DNA of 54,899 nt from the NCBI GenBank assembly GCA_018898455.1, contig JAHIJO010000041.1:1-54899 (forward strand), in the 5' to 3' direction. The notes beneath the pieces were generated by a model. The model made no database searches, was not told the DNA's origin, and saw only the letters and a program-made list of their open reading frames with translations. The stretch is from Verrucomicrobiota bacterium (GTDB lineage: Bacteria > Verrucomicrobiota > Kiritimatiellia > JAAZAB01). Both the position numbers and the translations under genes were made by a program. Below are positions 1-8,902 of this stretch, piece after piece (position 1 is the stretch's first letter; each line of letters begins with the position of its first letter).

Positions 1-83
1 AAACTGGAATTAGGATTGCACAACCTTATTGCCGCTGATATACAATAACGGCCTGCTGAAATTATTTTTAGCCGGAAATATTT

Positions 84-1079
84 ATGATTCGGAATTCATT
101 GATCCTGCGCAACGTGACGTTTTCGCCGGCGCTGTTTTGCGCGCCAATGTCGGAAATCACGCATAGCGCGTTTCGCCGGTTGCTGGCGGACTTCGGCGGC
201 TACGGTGCATTGTTCACTGAAATGCTGTCGGCCCGGGCCCTCCTGAAGGAGGACCCCGCCACATCGCCGTATGTCAAAAAGCGGCCCGAAGAGGGCCGGG
301 TGATTTATCAAATCCTGGTCAACGGGTCGGAACCGCTGGCGGCGATTGCGGATCGGCTGATGGCCTTCGGCGCGGATGGGATTGACGTGAATGGCGCGTG
401 CCCGTCGCCGTCAATCAAAGCCCTGCGAGCCGGCGCCTTCCTGTTTGAGGATGAAGAGCGGCTGGCGCAGGTCTTGCGGACGCTCCGCCGCTGTTATCCC
501 GGCCCGCTGACCGTGAAAATCCGGCTGGGCCGTCAGCGGCCCGATTGGCAGGCCCAGTTGTCGCGACGGCTGAAACTGATGGAAGACTGCGGCGTTGACG
601 CCCTCACCCTGCACCCACGGTTCCAGGAGGAAAAACTGAAACGCTCCGCCCGCCACGATTTATTTCCCTGGGTGGCCGCGCAGACTCGTCTGCCGGTGAT
701 CGCCAACGGGGATATCACTGGCGCCGCAATCCTCCAGGCCAACCCCGGTTATTTCGAACCGACGGCAGGGATCATGCTGGGCCGCATCGCCGCGGTCCAG
801 CCATGGGTCTTCGCCCAATGGCATCAATCCGAGCCGGTGGATTATGCGGAGGTGTGGACCCGCTTATTCCGTTACGCGTGCGAGGACTTTACCCCTCAGA
901 AAGCCGTTTTCCGGATAAAAATATTCACCGCGTATTATGCGCGGAATTTTTCCTTTGGTCATACCCTGTTCACCCAGGTCCATAACGCGAAAACCCTGGA
1001 AACGATTTACGACACCGCCCGGCGGTTTTTAAGCGCCGCACCGCAGTTGGTACCCGCGCCCTCCACGTCCGGCGTATAG
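84..1079 (+). CDS. tRNA-dihydrouridine synthase family protein (Dus)
   Basis: An FMN-dependent TIM-barrel enzyme expected to reduce a uridine in the D-loop of tRNA. The 331-residue length is normal for the family. Seen directly: the Dus opening PALFCAPMSEITHSAFRRL near residues 15-33, the active-site segment DVNGACPSPS with catalytic Cys106, Lys145 in TVKIRLG, His177 in LTLHPRF, the INGDI-like strand IANGDI and the phosphate-binding GR at 233-234 before AAVQPWVF. The usual DxNxGCP motif reads DVNGACP, a small shift in the glycine. The start follows a GGAAAT-like ribosome site. I cannot tell DusA, B or C apart. It stands alone; the downstream DNA is debris. Confidence 0.9.
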   Translation: MIRNSLILRNVTFSPALFCAPMSEITHSAFRRLLADFGGYGALFTEMLSARALLKEDPATSPYVKKRPEEGRVIYQILVNGSEPLAAIADRLMAFGADGIDVNGACPSPSIKALRAGAFLFEDEERLAQVLRTLRRCYPGPLTVKIRLGRQRPDWQAQLSRRLKLMEDCGVDALTLHPRFQEEKLKRSARHDLFPWVAAQTRLPVIANGDITGAAILQANPGYFEPTAGIMLGRIAAVQPWVFAQWHQSEPVDYAEVWTRLFRYACEDFTPQKAVFRIKIFTAYYARNFSFGHTLFTQVHNAKTLETIYDTARRFLSAAPQLVPAPSTSGV

Positions 1080-1136
1080 GGGAGAACTTGACTATGTTTT
1101 CCTTTCCGAATCGGCAATTATCATTATGACCAACGC

Positions 1137-1481
1137 ATGATAAAAACCGACCAACGGGGCGGTACGCAGTACGCCCCCATGGCTTTCACGGAGCAAGGCG
1201 TCGCAATGCTCTCCAGCGTTCTGAACAGTCGCCAAGCCATTGAGGTGAACATCGCCATCATGCGCGCGTTTGTGCGCCTGCGCAAATCCCTCGCCTCGCA
1301 GGTAAAACTGGCAAAGCGCTTGCGCCAGCTCGACCAGGAGGGCGCCTCCCATGGCAAATCCATCGGTACGCTGTTCGACGCCATGCAGCAACTGACCAGC
1401 GAGCGTCCGCGAACACAGGGCCAGGTATCGAATCGCACGGAAGCGGCGGATGCGAGGACAGGTATGATCTGCCAAGTGTAG
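1137..1481 (+). pseudogene. 5'-truncated ORF6N domain protein
   Basis: The N-terminal third (GGTQYAPMAFTEQGVAMLSS, then an IEVNIAIMRAFVRLR segment) is the second half of the ORF6N DNA-binding domain found in phage antirepressor-like and mobile-element proteins. The first half of that domain, which normally starts the protein with a DLAELYGVETRALNQA-like stretch, is missing upstream. The first ATG therefore lies inside the domain. The tail keeps the usual charged coiled-coil region. I read this as the remnant of a gene that lost its 5' end, close to a transposase fragment. A short expressed protein is possible but unlikely to bind DNA in the normal way. Confidence 0.7.
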
Positions 1482-1556
1482 AGATGGAAGAACCCTGATC
1501 GCTGGGTGCCCGGCGCGGAAGTTACTACGTGCTTATATGATTTGCCCCCGGCAAAA

Positions 1557-1910
1557 TCACACCATTGCGGCCCAGATCACCTCGGAATGCGTAATTAAGT
1601 CTTGGCGGGCGGGCTTGATCTCTGGAGCGGCTTCGCGGAGGAGGGCCGCCAAATAGAAACGGAAGGCCGTGCCCGGTCCCTGCCAGCGCTGACTGTTGCG
1701 GGTCGGGACGCAGCCCGGAAAAATCAGGACCGTATCCTTACTTGTCACAATCCCAACTCCCAAGATACGCATTGCCCGTTCAAACTGCGTTAAGGGCCGT
1801 GTCTGGCCAGCAAGTTGGTCGGCCGCGCGCGGTCCGCGCCCCTCAAACCAATCGTGTTCCGATCCATCCATCTGTATTAGTTCCCCCTCCGACGAGCTAT
1901 ATAAGCCCAT
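1557..1910 (-). pseudogene. ISNCY-type transposase remnant with internal deletion
   Basis: Near the 5' end (about 1823-1883) the frame reads GELIQMDGSEHDWFEGRGP, the hallmark first catalytic Asp block of ISNCY-family DDE integrase-core transposases. It is followed almost at once by LTQFERAMRILGVG, which in intact relatives lies about 100 residues later. So most of the catalytic core between these blocks is deleted. The rest of the reading frame resembles nothing I know. The element is certainly inactive. No terminal repeats could be assigned. The rest of 1482-2093 shows no gene. Confidence 0.7.
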
Positions 1911-2093
1911 TCTCGGGGGGCGGAACCCGAGCTAACGCAACAACATACCAACAACAAAAAGAGGACATTTCTAATGAGTCTTGACAAAGCCCCAAACATG
2001 ACTTGACAATTGACATCCTGTGATTGATGCTAAAAATTTAAATGCGATATCAGCCGCCAGGCGAATGCAATTCGCCAGCAAGGAGTATGACTT
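1911..2093. other. intergenic region upstream of the glycosyltransferase
   Basis: No gene is visible. The stretch is richer in A and T than its surroundings and carries three TTGACA-like hexamers between about 1980 and 2013. One likely belongs to the promoter of the glycosyltransferase at 2094, but none has a good -10 element at 16-18 bases. An AAGGAG ribosome site lies at about 2080 before the ATG. Confidence 0.4.
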
Positions 2094-3563
2094 TTGATGC
2101 TGACAGGATTTGATCTATTATTGCTGATCCTTTATGGATTACTCATGTTAGTGCTCACCATTTACGCAGCCCACGCGTACTTAATGCTCTACCTGTATCG
2201 CAAAAACAGCGCCCGCTTCGTCAAACACATTCTTCCCATAGCAGACTGGCCGCGCATAACGGTTCAACTACCTATCTATAACGAGCGCTACGTCGTCGAA
2301 CGGCTGATCCAGGCCGCCTGTGCGCTCGAATACCCCCGGGACCGGCTGGAAATCCAAGTACTGGATGATTCCAACGACGAGACCCGGCAGATCGCTTTGA
2401 AATGGGTGGCCATCAACGAGGCCCGAGGCATTAATATTCGGCACATCCATCGAGTGAACCGGACAGGATTCAAGGCCGGCGCCCTCCGGGCCGGACTGGA
2501 AACTGCCCAGGGGGAATACCTGGCAATTCTAGACGCCGACTTTGTCCCGGCCCCGGATTTCCTGAAAAAACTGATCCCCTATTTTTCCGCTGATAATATC
2601 GGCGTGGTCCAGGCACGCTGGGGCCATCTCAATGGGGATTATTCCCTGCTGACCCGCGGCCAGACCATCGGGCTGGATGCCCATTTTGTGTTGGAGCACG
2701 GCGCGCGCAACTCGTCAGGCCTTTTCATCAACTTCAACGGCACGGCGGGCATCTGGCGAAAATCGGCCATTCTCAGCGCCGGCAACTGGCAGGACGACAC
2801 GCTGACGGAAGACATCGACATCTCCTATCGGGCCCAGCTCGCCGGCTGGAAATTCATTTATGTGAACGATGTGGTTTGCCCGGCGGAGGTGCCCGCCGAG
2901 GTATACGGCCTGAAGAACCAGCAATACCGCTGGGCCAAAGGCGCCATCCAGACGGCTAGAAAGCTTCTGCCGATCATCTGGCGCAACCGGGCGATCCCGT
3001 GGCTGGTCAAGTTCGAGGCCACCGTGCACCTGACCAACCACCTTGTGTTCCCGATTCTGCTGTTCGTCGCCCTGTTGTCATTCCCGCTCCTCTCGATCCG
3101 GATTCAATACCACGAAACACGGCTGATCTTCCTGTCGTTTCTCATCTGCATAATTAACGCGTTCAGCTATCCCATGTTTTATATCTATGCCCAGCGGGAG
3201 ATCTACGCAGACTGGAAGCGGCGCATACTGTTTCTGCCGGTCCTGCTGGCGGGCGCCATGGGACTTTCGGTGATCAACAGCCGCGCCGTGTTCAGCGCCC
3301 TGATCGGGCGCAAAAGCGCATTCAACCGGACACCCAAATTCAACCTCGGCGCCACGAAAGAGCATTCCTGGAAAGGCAAGCAATATCGGAGCCGGTTCAA
3401 CGGCACGGTGCTGGTGGAACTCGTGTTAATCGTCTATCTCTCACTGGCGCTGATTTACGCGATCAACAACCTTCAGTACACGGCCATTCCCTTCATCCTG
3501 ATTTACTGGCTCGGCTTTATGTTCATTGGTATGCTCTCCCTGGCGCACGCCATTAAACCATGA
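2094..3563 (+). CDS. membrane family 2 glycosyltransferase, cellulose/mannan-synthase-like
   Basis: A processive-type inverting glycosyltransferase. All four catalytic signatures are visible: DD at 91-92 in QVLDDSND, DAD at 147-149, TED at 238-240 and QQYRW at 276-280, the arrangement of cellulose-synthase-like and beta-mannan-synthase enzymes. One membrane segment precedes the domain (residues about 6-34) and several follow it (from about 305). This fits a polymerase that extrudes polysaccharide across the inner membrane. A PilZ domain and a BcsB-like partner are absent, so cellulose is not implied. The sugar and product are unknown. The next gene begins about 50 bp downstream but is a metabolic enzyme, so any co-transcription may be incidental. 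Confidence 0.88.
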   Translation: MMLTGFDLLLLILYGLLMLVLTIYAAHAYLMLYLYRKNSARFVKHILPIADWPRITVQLPIYNERYVVERLIQAACALEYPRDRLEIQVLDDSNDETRQIALKWVAINEARGINIRHIHRVNRTGFKAGALRAGLETAQGEYLAILDADFVPAPDFLKKLIPYFSADNIGVVQARWGHLNGDYSLLTRGQTIGLDAHFVLEHGARNSSGLFINFNGTAGIWRKSAILSAGNWQDDTLTEDIDISYRAQLAGWKFIYVNDVVCPAEVPAEVYGLKNQQYRWAKGAIQTARKLLPIIWRNRAIPWLVKFEATVHLTNHLVFPILLFVALLSFPLLSIRIQYHETRLIFLSFLICIINAFSYPMFYIYAQREIYADWKRRILFLPVLLAGAMGLSVINSRAVFSALIGRKSAFNRTPKFNLGATKEHSWKGKQYRSRFNGTVLVELVLIVYLSLALIYAINNLQYTAIPFILIYWLGFMFIGMLSLAHAIKP

Positions 3564-3612
3564 TTTACTGACGGCAGGTGAGCGCAAAAGCAACAACTGC
3601 GGGGTGACTGAT

Positions 3613-4974
3613 ATGGTTCAAACCATCATTATGCCGAAACTGGGCCAGACCGTGGAGGAATCCACGGTCGTCAAGTGGCACAAGCAGGTGGGCGACAAAG
3701 TTATCAAGGGCGACATTCTGTTCGAGATCGAAACAGATAAGGCTGTCCTTGAAATCGAAAGTTTCTTTGAAGGGACGCTCCTTAAAATCATTGTTCCGGA
3801 GGGCATGACCGTCCCCGTGACGGCCCCGGTCGCTTTTATCGGCGAACCGGGCGAGCCGATCCCCGCAGTGCCTGCCATTCCCAAAACCAACCCCGCCGAA
3901 GCACCTGCGCCCGGCCAATCCGTTACGACAACGCACCCCGCGGCTCAAGTCCCGATACAGGTTCCACGGTCAGAACTGCCGGCGGTCTCGGCAACATCTC
4001 CGATGCCTCAAAACAAACCCATTTCCCCAAGAGCCCGGAGACTCCTCAAAGATCACCCTATCAATCCCGATCCAATCCCCGGCACCGGCCCCGGCGGACG
4101 CGTCACCGAAAAGGACGTCTTGGCCTACTTGGAAGCCCAGGGCTATTACCGAATCCGCATCACACCGGCGGCCAAAGCGTTCGCGCTCAAGGAAAAGATT
4201 GATATCCTCCGCCTGAACCGTTTACCCGCCAATGGCGATCGGAAAACCGATGACCGCGTCACCATTGAGATGATCGAACAGGCTGTCGCTGAAAAGCCGA
4301 AGGAGATGAGCAAAATCCGGCAGATCATCGCCCGGCGCCTGACCCAAAGCTTCACGAGCGTTCCCCATTTTTACGTGAGCGTATCCGCGGACATGACCGA
4401 TCTGCTGAATTTCCGCAAGGAACTGAAAAAGGCCGGCAAATTCTATTCGGTCACCGATTTCATCATGAAATCGGCGGCGCTTGCTCTGAAAAAATTCCCG
4501 GCTGTCAACAGCTCAACCGATGGTCGCACCATCCGCTGGCACAGCCGGGTACAACTGGGTATGGCCGTGGACGTGAAAGAAGGTCTGGTCGTACCCGTAA
4601 TCCGCGATGCCGACATTATCAGCCTGGACGAACTCCACGCCCGCAGTGCCAGTCTGGTCCAGAAGGCCCGCGACAATAAGCTTCTCCCGGACGAAATGAC
4701 GGGGAGCACCTTTACCATTTCCAATATGGGCATGCTCGACGTGGACCATTTCACCGCCATCATCAATCCCGGCGAGAGCGCCATCCTGGCGATCTCCAGC
4801 ATCCGGGAGACCCCGGTGGTCCGCAAGGGACAAATCGTCATCCGTTCCATCATGGCCCTGACCGTGTCTTCGGACCATCGCATCGTGGATGGCGCCATGG
4901 CCGCGCGCTTTGTCAACCATATCAAATCCCAGATCGAGGACATTCAATTATGGAAAAGTATGACGTTGTCGTAA
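3613..4974 (+). CDS. dihydrolipoamide acyltransferase (E2) of a 2-oxoacid dehydrogenase complex
   Basis: Transfers an acyl group from lipoate to CoA within a 2-oxoacid or acetoin dehydrogenase complex in the cytoplasm. Domain order from the chosen start: one lipoyl domain (residues 1-80, lipoyl Lys43 in ETDKAVLEIES), a Pro/Ala linker, a peripheral subunit-binding domain (ISPRARRLL through GPGGRVTEKDVLAYL), and a catalytic domain ending in SSDHRIVDGA, which holds the active-site His and Asp. I start at ATG 3613 because the lipoyl domain begins there; the frame is open upstream to 3526 but overlaps the glycosyltransferase. It overlaps the E3 gene by 25 bp. No E1 gene lies in the window, so the substrate is undetermined. 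Confidence 0.9.
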   Translation: MVQTIIMPKLGQTVEESTVVKWHKQVGDKVIKGDILFEIETDKAVLEIESFFEGTLLKIIVPEGMTVPVTAPVAFIGEPGEPIPAVPAIPKTNPAEAPAPGQSVTTTHPAAQVPIQVPRSELPAVSATSPMPQNKPISPRARRLLKDHPINPDPIPGTGPGGRVTEKDVLAYLEAQGYYRIRITPAAKAFALKEKIDILRLNRLPANGDRKTDDRVTIEMIEQAVAEKPKEMSKIRQIIARRLTQSFTSVPHFYVSVSADMTDLLNFRKELKKAGKFYSVTDFIMKSAALALKKFPAVNSSTDGRTIRWHSRVQLGMAVDVKEGLVVPVIRDADIISLDELHARSASLVQKARDNKLLPDEMTGSTFTISNMGMLDVDHFTAIINPGESAILAISSIRETPVVRKGQIVIRSIMALTVSSDHRIVDGAMAARFVNHIKSQIEDIQLWKSMTLS

Positions 4975-6365
4975 TCGGCGCAGGCCCCGGCGGATATCCC
5001 GCGGCCATCCGGTCAGCCCAACGGGGCGCCTCCGTGGCCGTGATCGAAAAGGAAGCTTTGGGAGGCACCTGCCTGAACTGGGGATGCATTCCCACTAAAA
5101 CGCTGATCGCGACTTCCTCGCTGTTCTGGACCATGGGCCACGCCTCCCGTTTCGGACTGAACGCCGAGAACGTCGCCTTCGACTACAAGGCCATGCTCCA
5201 GAACAAAAACCAGGTGGTTGAAAAATTGCGAACCGGGATTGCCATGCTGATTAAGGGCAACGGCATCGCCCTTCATGAAGGCGCCGCTTCTTTCATCGAC
5301 CGCAACCGTATCGCCGTGAAGCGTGCCGGCGGCGAGGAAACGCTTCTCGCAAGCGCCCATACGATCATTGCCACCGGCGCCTATTCGGACCTGCCGGCTT
5401 TTCTGCCCAAGAGCATGCGCATCATGGACAGCCGGGCATTCCTGGATCTGGCGCAACTTCCGCAAAGCCTGATCGTCATGGGCGGCGGTATCATCGGATG
5501 TGAACTGGCCTGTCTGTCCGCCCAGCTGGGCGTGAACGTCACCGTCGTGGAACTCATGGAGGATATCCTGGCCATGCTGGATCCCGACCTGCGCACCGTT
5601 GTCCGCCAACACATGGAAAAACAGTTAAAGATCCGCATCCTGGCTGGCCATCCTGCGGAATCGGTGACCGCCGGCGAATCCGGGGTAAAGCTTCAGATCG
5701 GCGGCCAGACTGTCGAGGCCGACCTGCTTCTGGCGGCCATGGGACGCCGCCCGATGACTCAGGGTCTGGCGCTCGACAAGGCCGGCGTGACTCCAAACCC
5801 CAAGGGGTTTATTCCCGTGGATGAATTCGGCCAGACACGGGCGGCCAGCCTGTATGCAGTCGGTGATGTCACCGGAGGCCCCCAACTTGCGCACGCGGCA
5901 ACATCCCAGGGCCTCGCGGCGGCGGACAACGCCCTGGGCCATCGCCAATCCCCGCGAAAAAGCGTTGTCCCATCCTGCATCTTCACGGCGCCGGAAATCG
6001 GCGTCGCCGGGCTGTCGGAACAGGAAGCCAAACAGCAAAACCAGACCGTGATTACCGGTAAATTCCCGTTCCTGGCCCTGGGCCGGGCACTGGCCGCCGG
6101 TGAAACAGTCGGCTTCGTAAAATGGATTGTGGACCCAGTCACTGACCAACTGCTGGGTGCTCAGGCGGTTGGCGCGCATGCCACCGAACTCATTGCGGAG
6201 GCAACAGCGGCCATCCAGGCCGAACTGACGTCCCGGGAAATTGCCCGGACTATCCATGCCCACCCAACCCTGTCGGAAGCCTGGATGGAAGCGGCCCACG
6301 CGGTCCACGGGGAATGCATCCACACATCTCCTCGCCGGAAAAAGCCCGAAACCAAAACCGCCTGA
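4950..6365 (+). CDS. lpdA: dihydrolipoamide dehydrogenase (E3)
   Basis: An FAD enzyme that reoxidises dihydrolipoamide with NAD+. It shows the N-terminal FAD motif VIGAGPGGYPAA, the redox disulfide in GGTCLNWGCIPTK (Cys41 and Cys46), the central NAD-binding VMGGGIIGCE, the second FAD strand YAVGDVTGGPQLAH and the C-terminal HAHPTLSEAW carrying the catalytic His-Glu pair. The 471-residue length is standard. It starts inside the end of the E2 gene (25-bp overlap), so the two are translationally coupled and presumably serve one complex. The C-terminal tail after VHGECIH is short and basic. Confidence 0.93.
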   Translation: MEKYDVVVIGAGPGGYPAAIRSAQRGASVAVIEKEALGGTCLNWGCIPTKTLIATSSLFWTMGHASRFGLNAENVAFDYKAMLQNKNQVVEKLRTGIAMLIKGNGIALHEGAASFIDRNRIAVKRAGGEETLLASAHTIIATGAYSDLPAFLPKSMRIMDSRAFLDLAQLPQSLIVMGGGIIGCELACLSAQLGVNVTVVELMEDILAMLDPDLRTVVRQHMEKQLKIRILAGHPAESVTAGESGVKLQIGGQTVEADLLLAAMGRRPMTQGLALDKAGVTPNPKGFIPVDEFGQTRAASLYAVGDVTGGPQLAHAATSQGLAAADNALGHRQSPRKSVVPSCIFTAPEIGVAGLSEQEAKQQNQTVITGKFPFLALGRALAAGETVGFVKWIVDPVTDQLLGAQAVGAHATELIAEATAAIQAELTSREIARTIHAHPTLSEAWMEAAHAVHGECIHTSPRRKKPETKTA

Positions 6366-6442
6366 TACAAATCAACCACGGAACCCTAGAGCACACGGAG
6401 AAAAAGCCGGAATCTGCTAATAATCTTTTGTGTCAATATATT

Positions 6443-7717
6443 ATGACAACCTCACGCCCCGAGTTCCAGATCCCCGACACCATGCAGGCAGTTCGCCTGC
6501 ATGGCAAAGGCCCTGAAAATATCCGCGTGGAGTCTGTGCCGGTTCCCCGGCCCAACGATCACCAAGTCCTGGTCCGCGTGGATGCCGCCGGGGTATGTTC
6601 CTCGATTCTCAAACTGGTGGCCCAGGGAAGCGACCACACCTTCATCAACGGATGGGATCTGGCCCAATTCCCCATCATTCTGGGTGACGAAGGCTGTGTC
6701 ACGGTGGTGCAAGCAGGAAAAGCCGTCGCGGATCGATATCCGGTCGGCCAGCGCTATGCCACCCAGCCGGCGGTGGACCATCCGCCGATCAATTATCGGG
6801 AACGTTATCGCCGCAACGGGGAAGGTATGGAGAAAGTGGCCATCGGCTATTCCCTGCCGGGACACCTCGCCGACTACATGCTGATCACGGAGGAAGCCCT
6901 GGCCGCGCAATGCCTGGTCCCCCTGCCCTCCGACGCCATTCCCTTTTTCGCCGGCGCTTTATGTGAACCGCTTTCCTGCGTGATTTCGGCCCAGGATCGG
7001 CACATCCACCTGCGCCAGGATTCACCCCTGGCACCACGGGTTCCCCATCTCGGCCTGATGAAAGGCGGGATCACCCTGATCATCGGCGCCGGACCGATGG
7101 GCCGTCTGCATGCCGAGGCGGCCCTGCGATTCGCTCCGCGCCATCTGATCATCATGGATATCATCGAGGAACGGCTGAAATGGATCCGCAGTGCCCTGAC
7201 GGACAAGGCGCGGCACGTAAATACCACCTTGCATACTGCCCTTTCCGCCGAAGGCCCGGAGCTGTTAAAGCGGGTCAGTGAGGGCAAGGGTGCGAATGAC
7301 ATTATCGCCGCCGTCGGAGTGCGAAGCGTCCAGATCGAATGCCAGCAGTGGCTGGCCAAAGGCGGCGTGCTGAATCTGTTTGGCGGGCTTAAACGGGGCG
7401 AGCATATCCTGGACCTGGATTCGCTCCGGGTCCATTACGATGAAATCCGACTGTGCGGATCCAGCGGCGGCAGTCCCGCTGACGTCGCTGAAGCCCTGCG
7501 CATGGTTGCCGCGGGTGAGATTGATCCCGGCCGCCACCTGGACCTGGTCGGGAGCCTGGATCAATTCCCCAAGGCCCTGGAGATGATCAGGAACGCGACC
7601 GTGGAGGGCAAAGTCGTGCTGTATCCCCGAATCCGCCAAACGGATCTTCGCCGGGTCGAAAACTGGACCCGCGCCGACGAAACCCGTTTTCTGGAAGAGC
7701 GTCACCCCCGCGCTTGA
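6443..7717 (+). CDS. zinc-type medium-chain dehydrogenase, sorbose-1-phosphate-reductase-like
   Basis: A medium-chain dehydrogenase/reductase with a GroES-like N-terminal domain and a Rossmann domain marked by LIIGAGPMGRLHAEAAL. From ATG 6443 the protein has 424 residues. Cys52 matches the catalytic zinc cysteine, but the usual GHE motif reads GDE (Asp82, Glu83), so the histidine zinc ligand is replaced. The structural-zinc four-cysteine lobe of alcohol dehydrogenases is absent, and a long insertion follows residue 90. These traits recall SorE-like sugar-phosphate reductases. The frame opens at 6314 inside the E3 gene, but homology begins after 6482, so 6443 or 6482 are the plausible starts. 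The substrate is unknown. Confidence 0.78.
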   Translation: MTTSRPEFQIPDTMQAVRLHGKGPENIRVESVPVPRPNDHQVLVRVDAAGVCSSILKLVAQGSDHTFINGWDLAQFPIILGDEGCVTVVQAGKAVADRYPVGQRYATQPAVDHPPINYRERYRRNGEGMEKVAIGYSLPGHLADYMLITEEALAAQCLVPLPSDAIPFFAGALCEPLSCVISAQDRHIHLRQDSPLAPRVPHLGLMKGGITLIIGAGPMGRLHAEAALRFAPRHLIIMDIIEERLKWIRSALTDKARHVNTTLHTALSAEGPELLKRVSEGKGANDIIAAVGVRSVQIECQQWLAKGGVLNLFGGLKRGEHILDLDSLRVHYDEIRLCGSSGGSPADVAEALRMVAAGEIDPGRHLDLVGSLDQFPKALEMIRNATVEGKVVLYPRIRQTDLRRVENWTRADETRFLEERHPRA

Positions 7718-7726
7718 ATCGCGAAC

Positions 7727-7879
7727 GAGACTGTCGAAAAACTAAAATTCGCCCTGACACCCGTGAAACCGATCCATCAAACGCGCTGGTCCGAGATCGC
7801 CAATCCTGGGGCATCCTCGATGGTCGTTTTTTCTCGCGATCCTCATCCCAACGCGGCTCCTGACTTTTTCGACAGTCTC
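7727..7879. repeat. inverted-repeat (MITE-like) element with perfect 15-bp ends
   Basis: The arms GAGACTGTCGAAAAA at 7727-7741 and TTTTTCGACAGTCTC at 7865-7879 are perfect reverse complements, 123 bp apart. The inside has no convincing reading frame. It lies between two convergently oriented genes. Size and structure fit a non-autonomous miniature transposable element, but no target-site duplication could be made out and no second copy with these arms was seen in the window. Confidence 0.6.
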
Positions 7880-7890
7880 AACGGTGAGGC

Positions 7891-8586
7891 TCAGGCGCGA
7901 GCCTTGGGCGCGCCGCCTGCGGCCTCTGGTTCGGCAGTCATTCCCAAAACGTTGATGATGCGTGGCGTAATGACCATCTTGCAGCCCTCGGCGTTAGGAT
8001 GGATACCGTCGGGAACATACGCGGAGAATCGTTTGGGATCGGCGTTCAGAATCTGCTGCCAGTTCGGGTAATGATCGATGAGCATCAAGTGCCGCCGTGC
8101 TGCAACGTCTCGATACATCTGGTTGTAGGATTCGATTTGGGGCCGGATAGCAAGGTGAACCCCCGTGGGCGGATTCATCACCATGAGGATAATCTCACAA
8201 GACTTATTGGTCGCAAGAATGCGATCGACCATGGTTTCCAGGTTCGATCGGGCTTGCTCCACGCTCATGTTGTAGGGCAGGTAGGCATCGTTGATCGAGA
8301 ATTCAATAAAGACCGCATCCGGTTGCTTGCCGGTAACCCGAGCATCGAGGTTGTCCACTCCCCACTTTGACCACATGGCCCCCTCTCCACTGTTGATCAC
8401 GGTGGTCAGCCCTGGATATCGCCGGTCCAGTTCTGCTGAGAATTGTGCCACCCAGGCCCCTTGCGCCGTCAGGCTCGTTCCGTAAGTCACCACAGTCTGT
8501 TTCTTTCCCGCTTCCAGGTTGGAGACCAGTCGGATATTCTCTCCGCCTTGACTGGCGATCGAGGAGAACATCTGTTGTTTTTTCAT
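7891..8586 (-). CDS. SGNH/GDSL-family hydrolase
   Basis: A lipase/acetylesterase-like hydrolase of 231 residues. Block I reads VTYGTSLTAQG with GTS in place of GDS and nucleophile Ser38. The block III Asn is in EFSINDAYLP, and the Asp-His pair is in DGIHPNAEG near the C-terminus. I start at the internal ATG 8586 because GGAGAA lies six bases upstream of it; an in-frame ATG at 8607 lacks a site. There is no clear signal peptide, so it is probably cytoplasmic, or the N-terminus is longer than thought. Likely substrates are acetylated or acylated sugars, in keeping with the carbohydrate theme, but this is inference. Confidence 0.85.
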   Translation of the reverse strand: MKKQQMFSSIASQGGENIRLVSNLEAGKKQTVVTYGTSLTAQGAWVAQFSAELDRRYPGLTTVINSGEGAMWSKWGVDNLDARVTGKQPDAVFIEFSINDAYLPYNMSVEQARSNLETMVDRILATNKSCEIILMVMNPPTGVHLAIRPQIESYNQMYRDVAARRHLMLIDHYPNWQQILNADPKRFSAYVPDGIHPNAEGCKMVITPRIINVLGMTAEPEAAGGAPKARA

Positions 8587-8620
8587 GTTTTTCTCCAAAT
8601 GGCCCAACGCACCATTAGCA

Positions 8621-8648
8621 TTGACGTCAGCCTGGCATGTTATATATT
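8621..8648 (+). promoter_or_regulatory. candidate sigma-70 promoter
   Basis: TTGACG at 8621-8626 and TATATT at 8643-8648 are separated by 16 bases. It lies between the minus-strand SGNH gene and the plus-strand genes that follow, and could drive the isomerase-like gene at 8983 with a long leader. It was judged by eye against the consensus only. Confidence 0.35.
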
Positions 8649-8695
8649 GACGCTATGTAAACCTGCTGTATGACGGACTTGCCGATAAATAGAAT

Positions 8696-8902
8696 ATGAA
8701 TGCGATTCCGTCAAATGACAAGTTTAAAGTCGAACGAAATGCGCCAGCGGACCTGATTACCCGTTTCTGTTCGGAATATCGAAAGGCGATTGAGGCGGAC
8801 GATCTGGCGTTGAAGCACGGCGAGCCAACAAGGAATGTCCAATTTTCTCATGCCCTAGGCAGATCCGCCTACGGCGGAAATAGATTGAAAATGAAGCCAT
8901 AG
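8696..8902 (+). CDS. small hypothetical ORF, possibly spurious
   Basis: A 68-codon frame beginning about 50 bases after a promoter-like pair. The first 46 residues are charged and plausible as protein, but the end runs into an intergenic repeat (the stop lies within the first hairpin), so the natural 3' end may be lost. There is no ribosome site. I recognise no family. It may be a gene fragment. Confidence 0.22.
   Translation: MNAIPSNDKFKVERNAPADLITRFCSEYRKAIEADDLALKHGEPTRNVQFSHALGRSAYGGNRLKMKP

Noticed and set aside
1980-2013. Three TTGACA-like hexamers before the glycosyltransferase
   Set aside because: None has a convincing -10 element at 16-18 bases, so I did not list a promoter.
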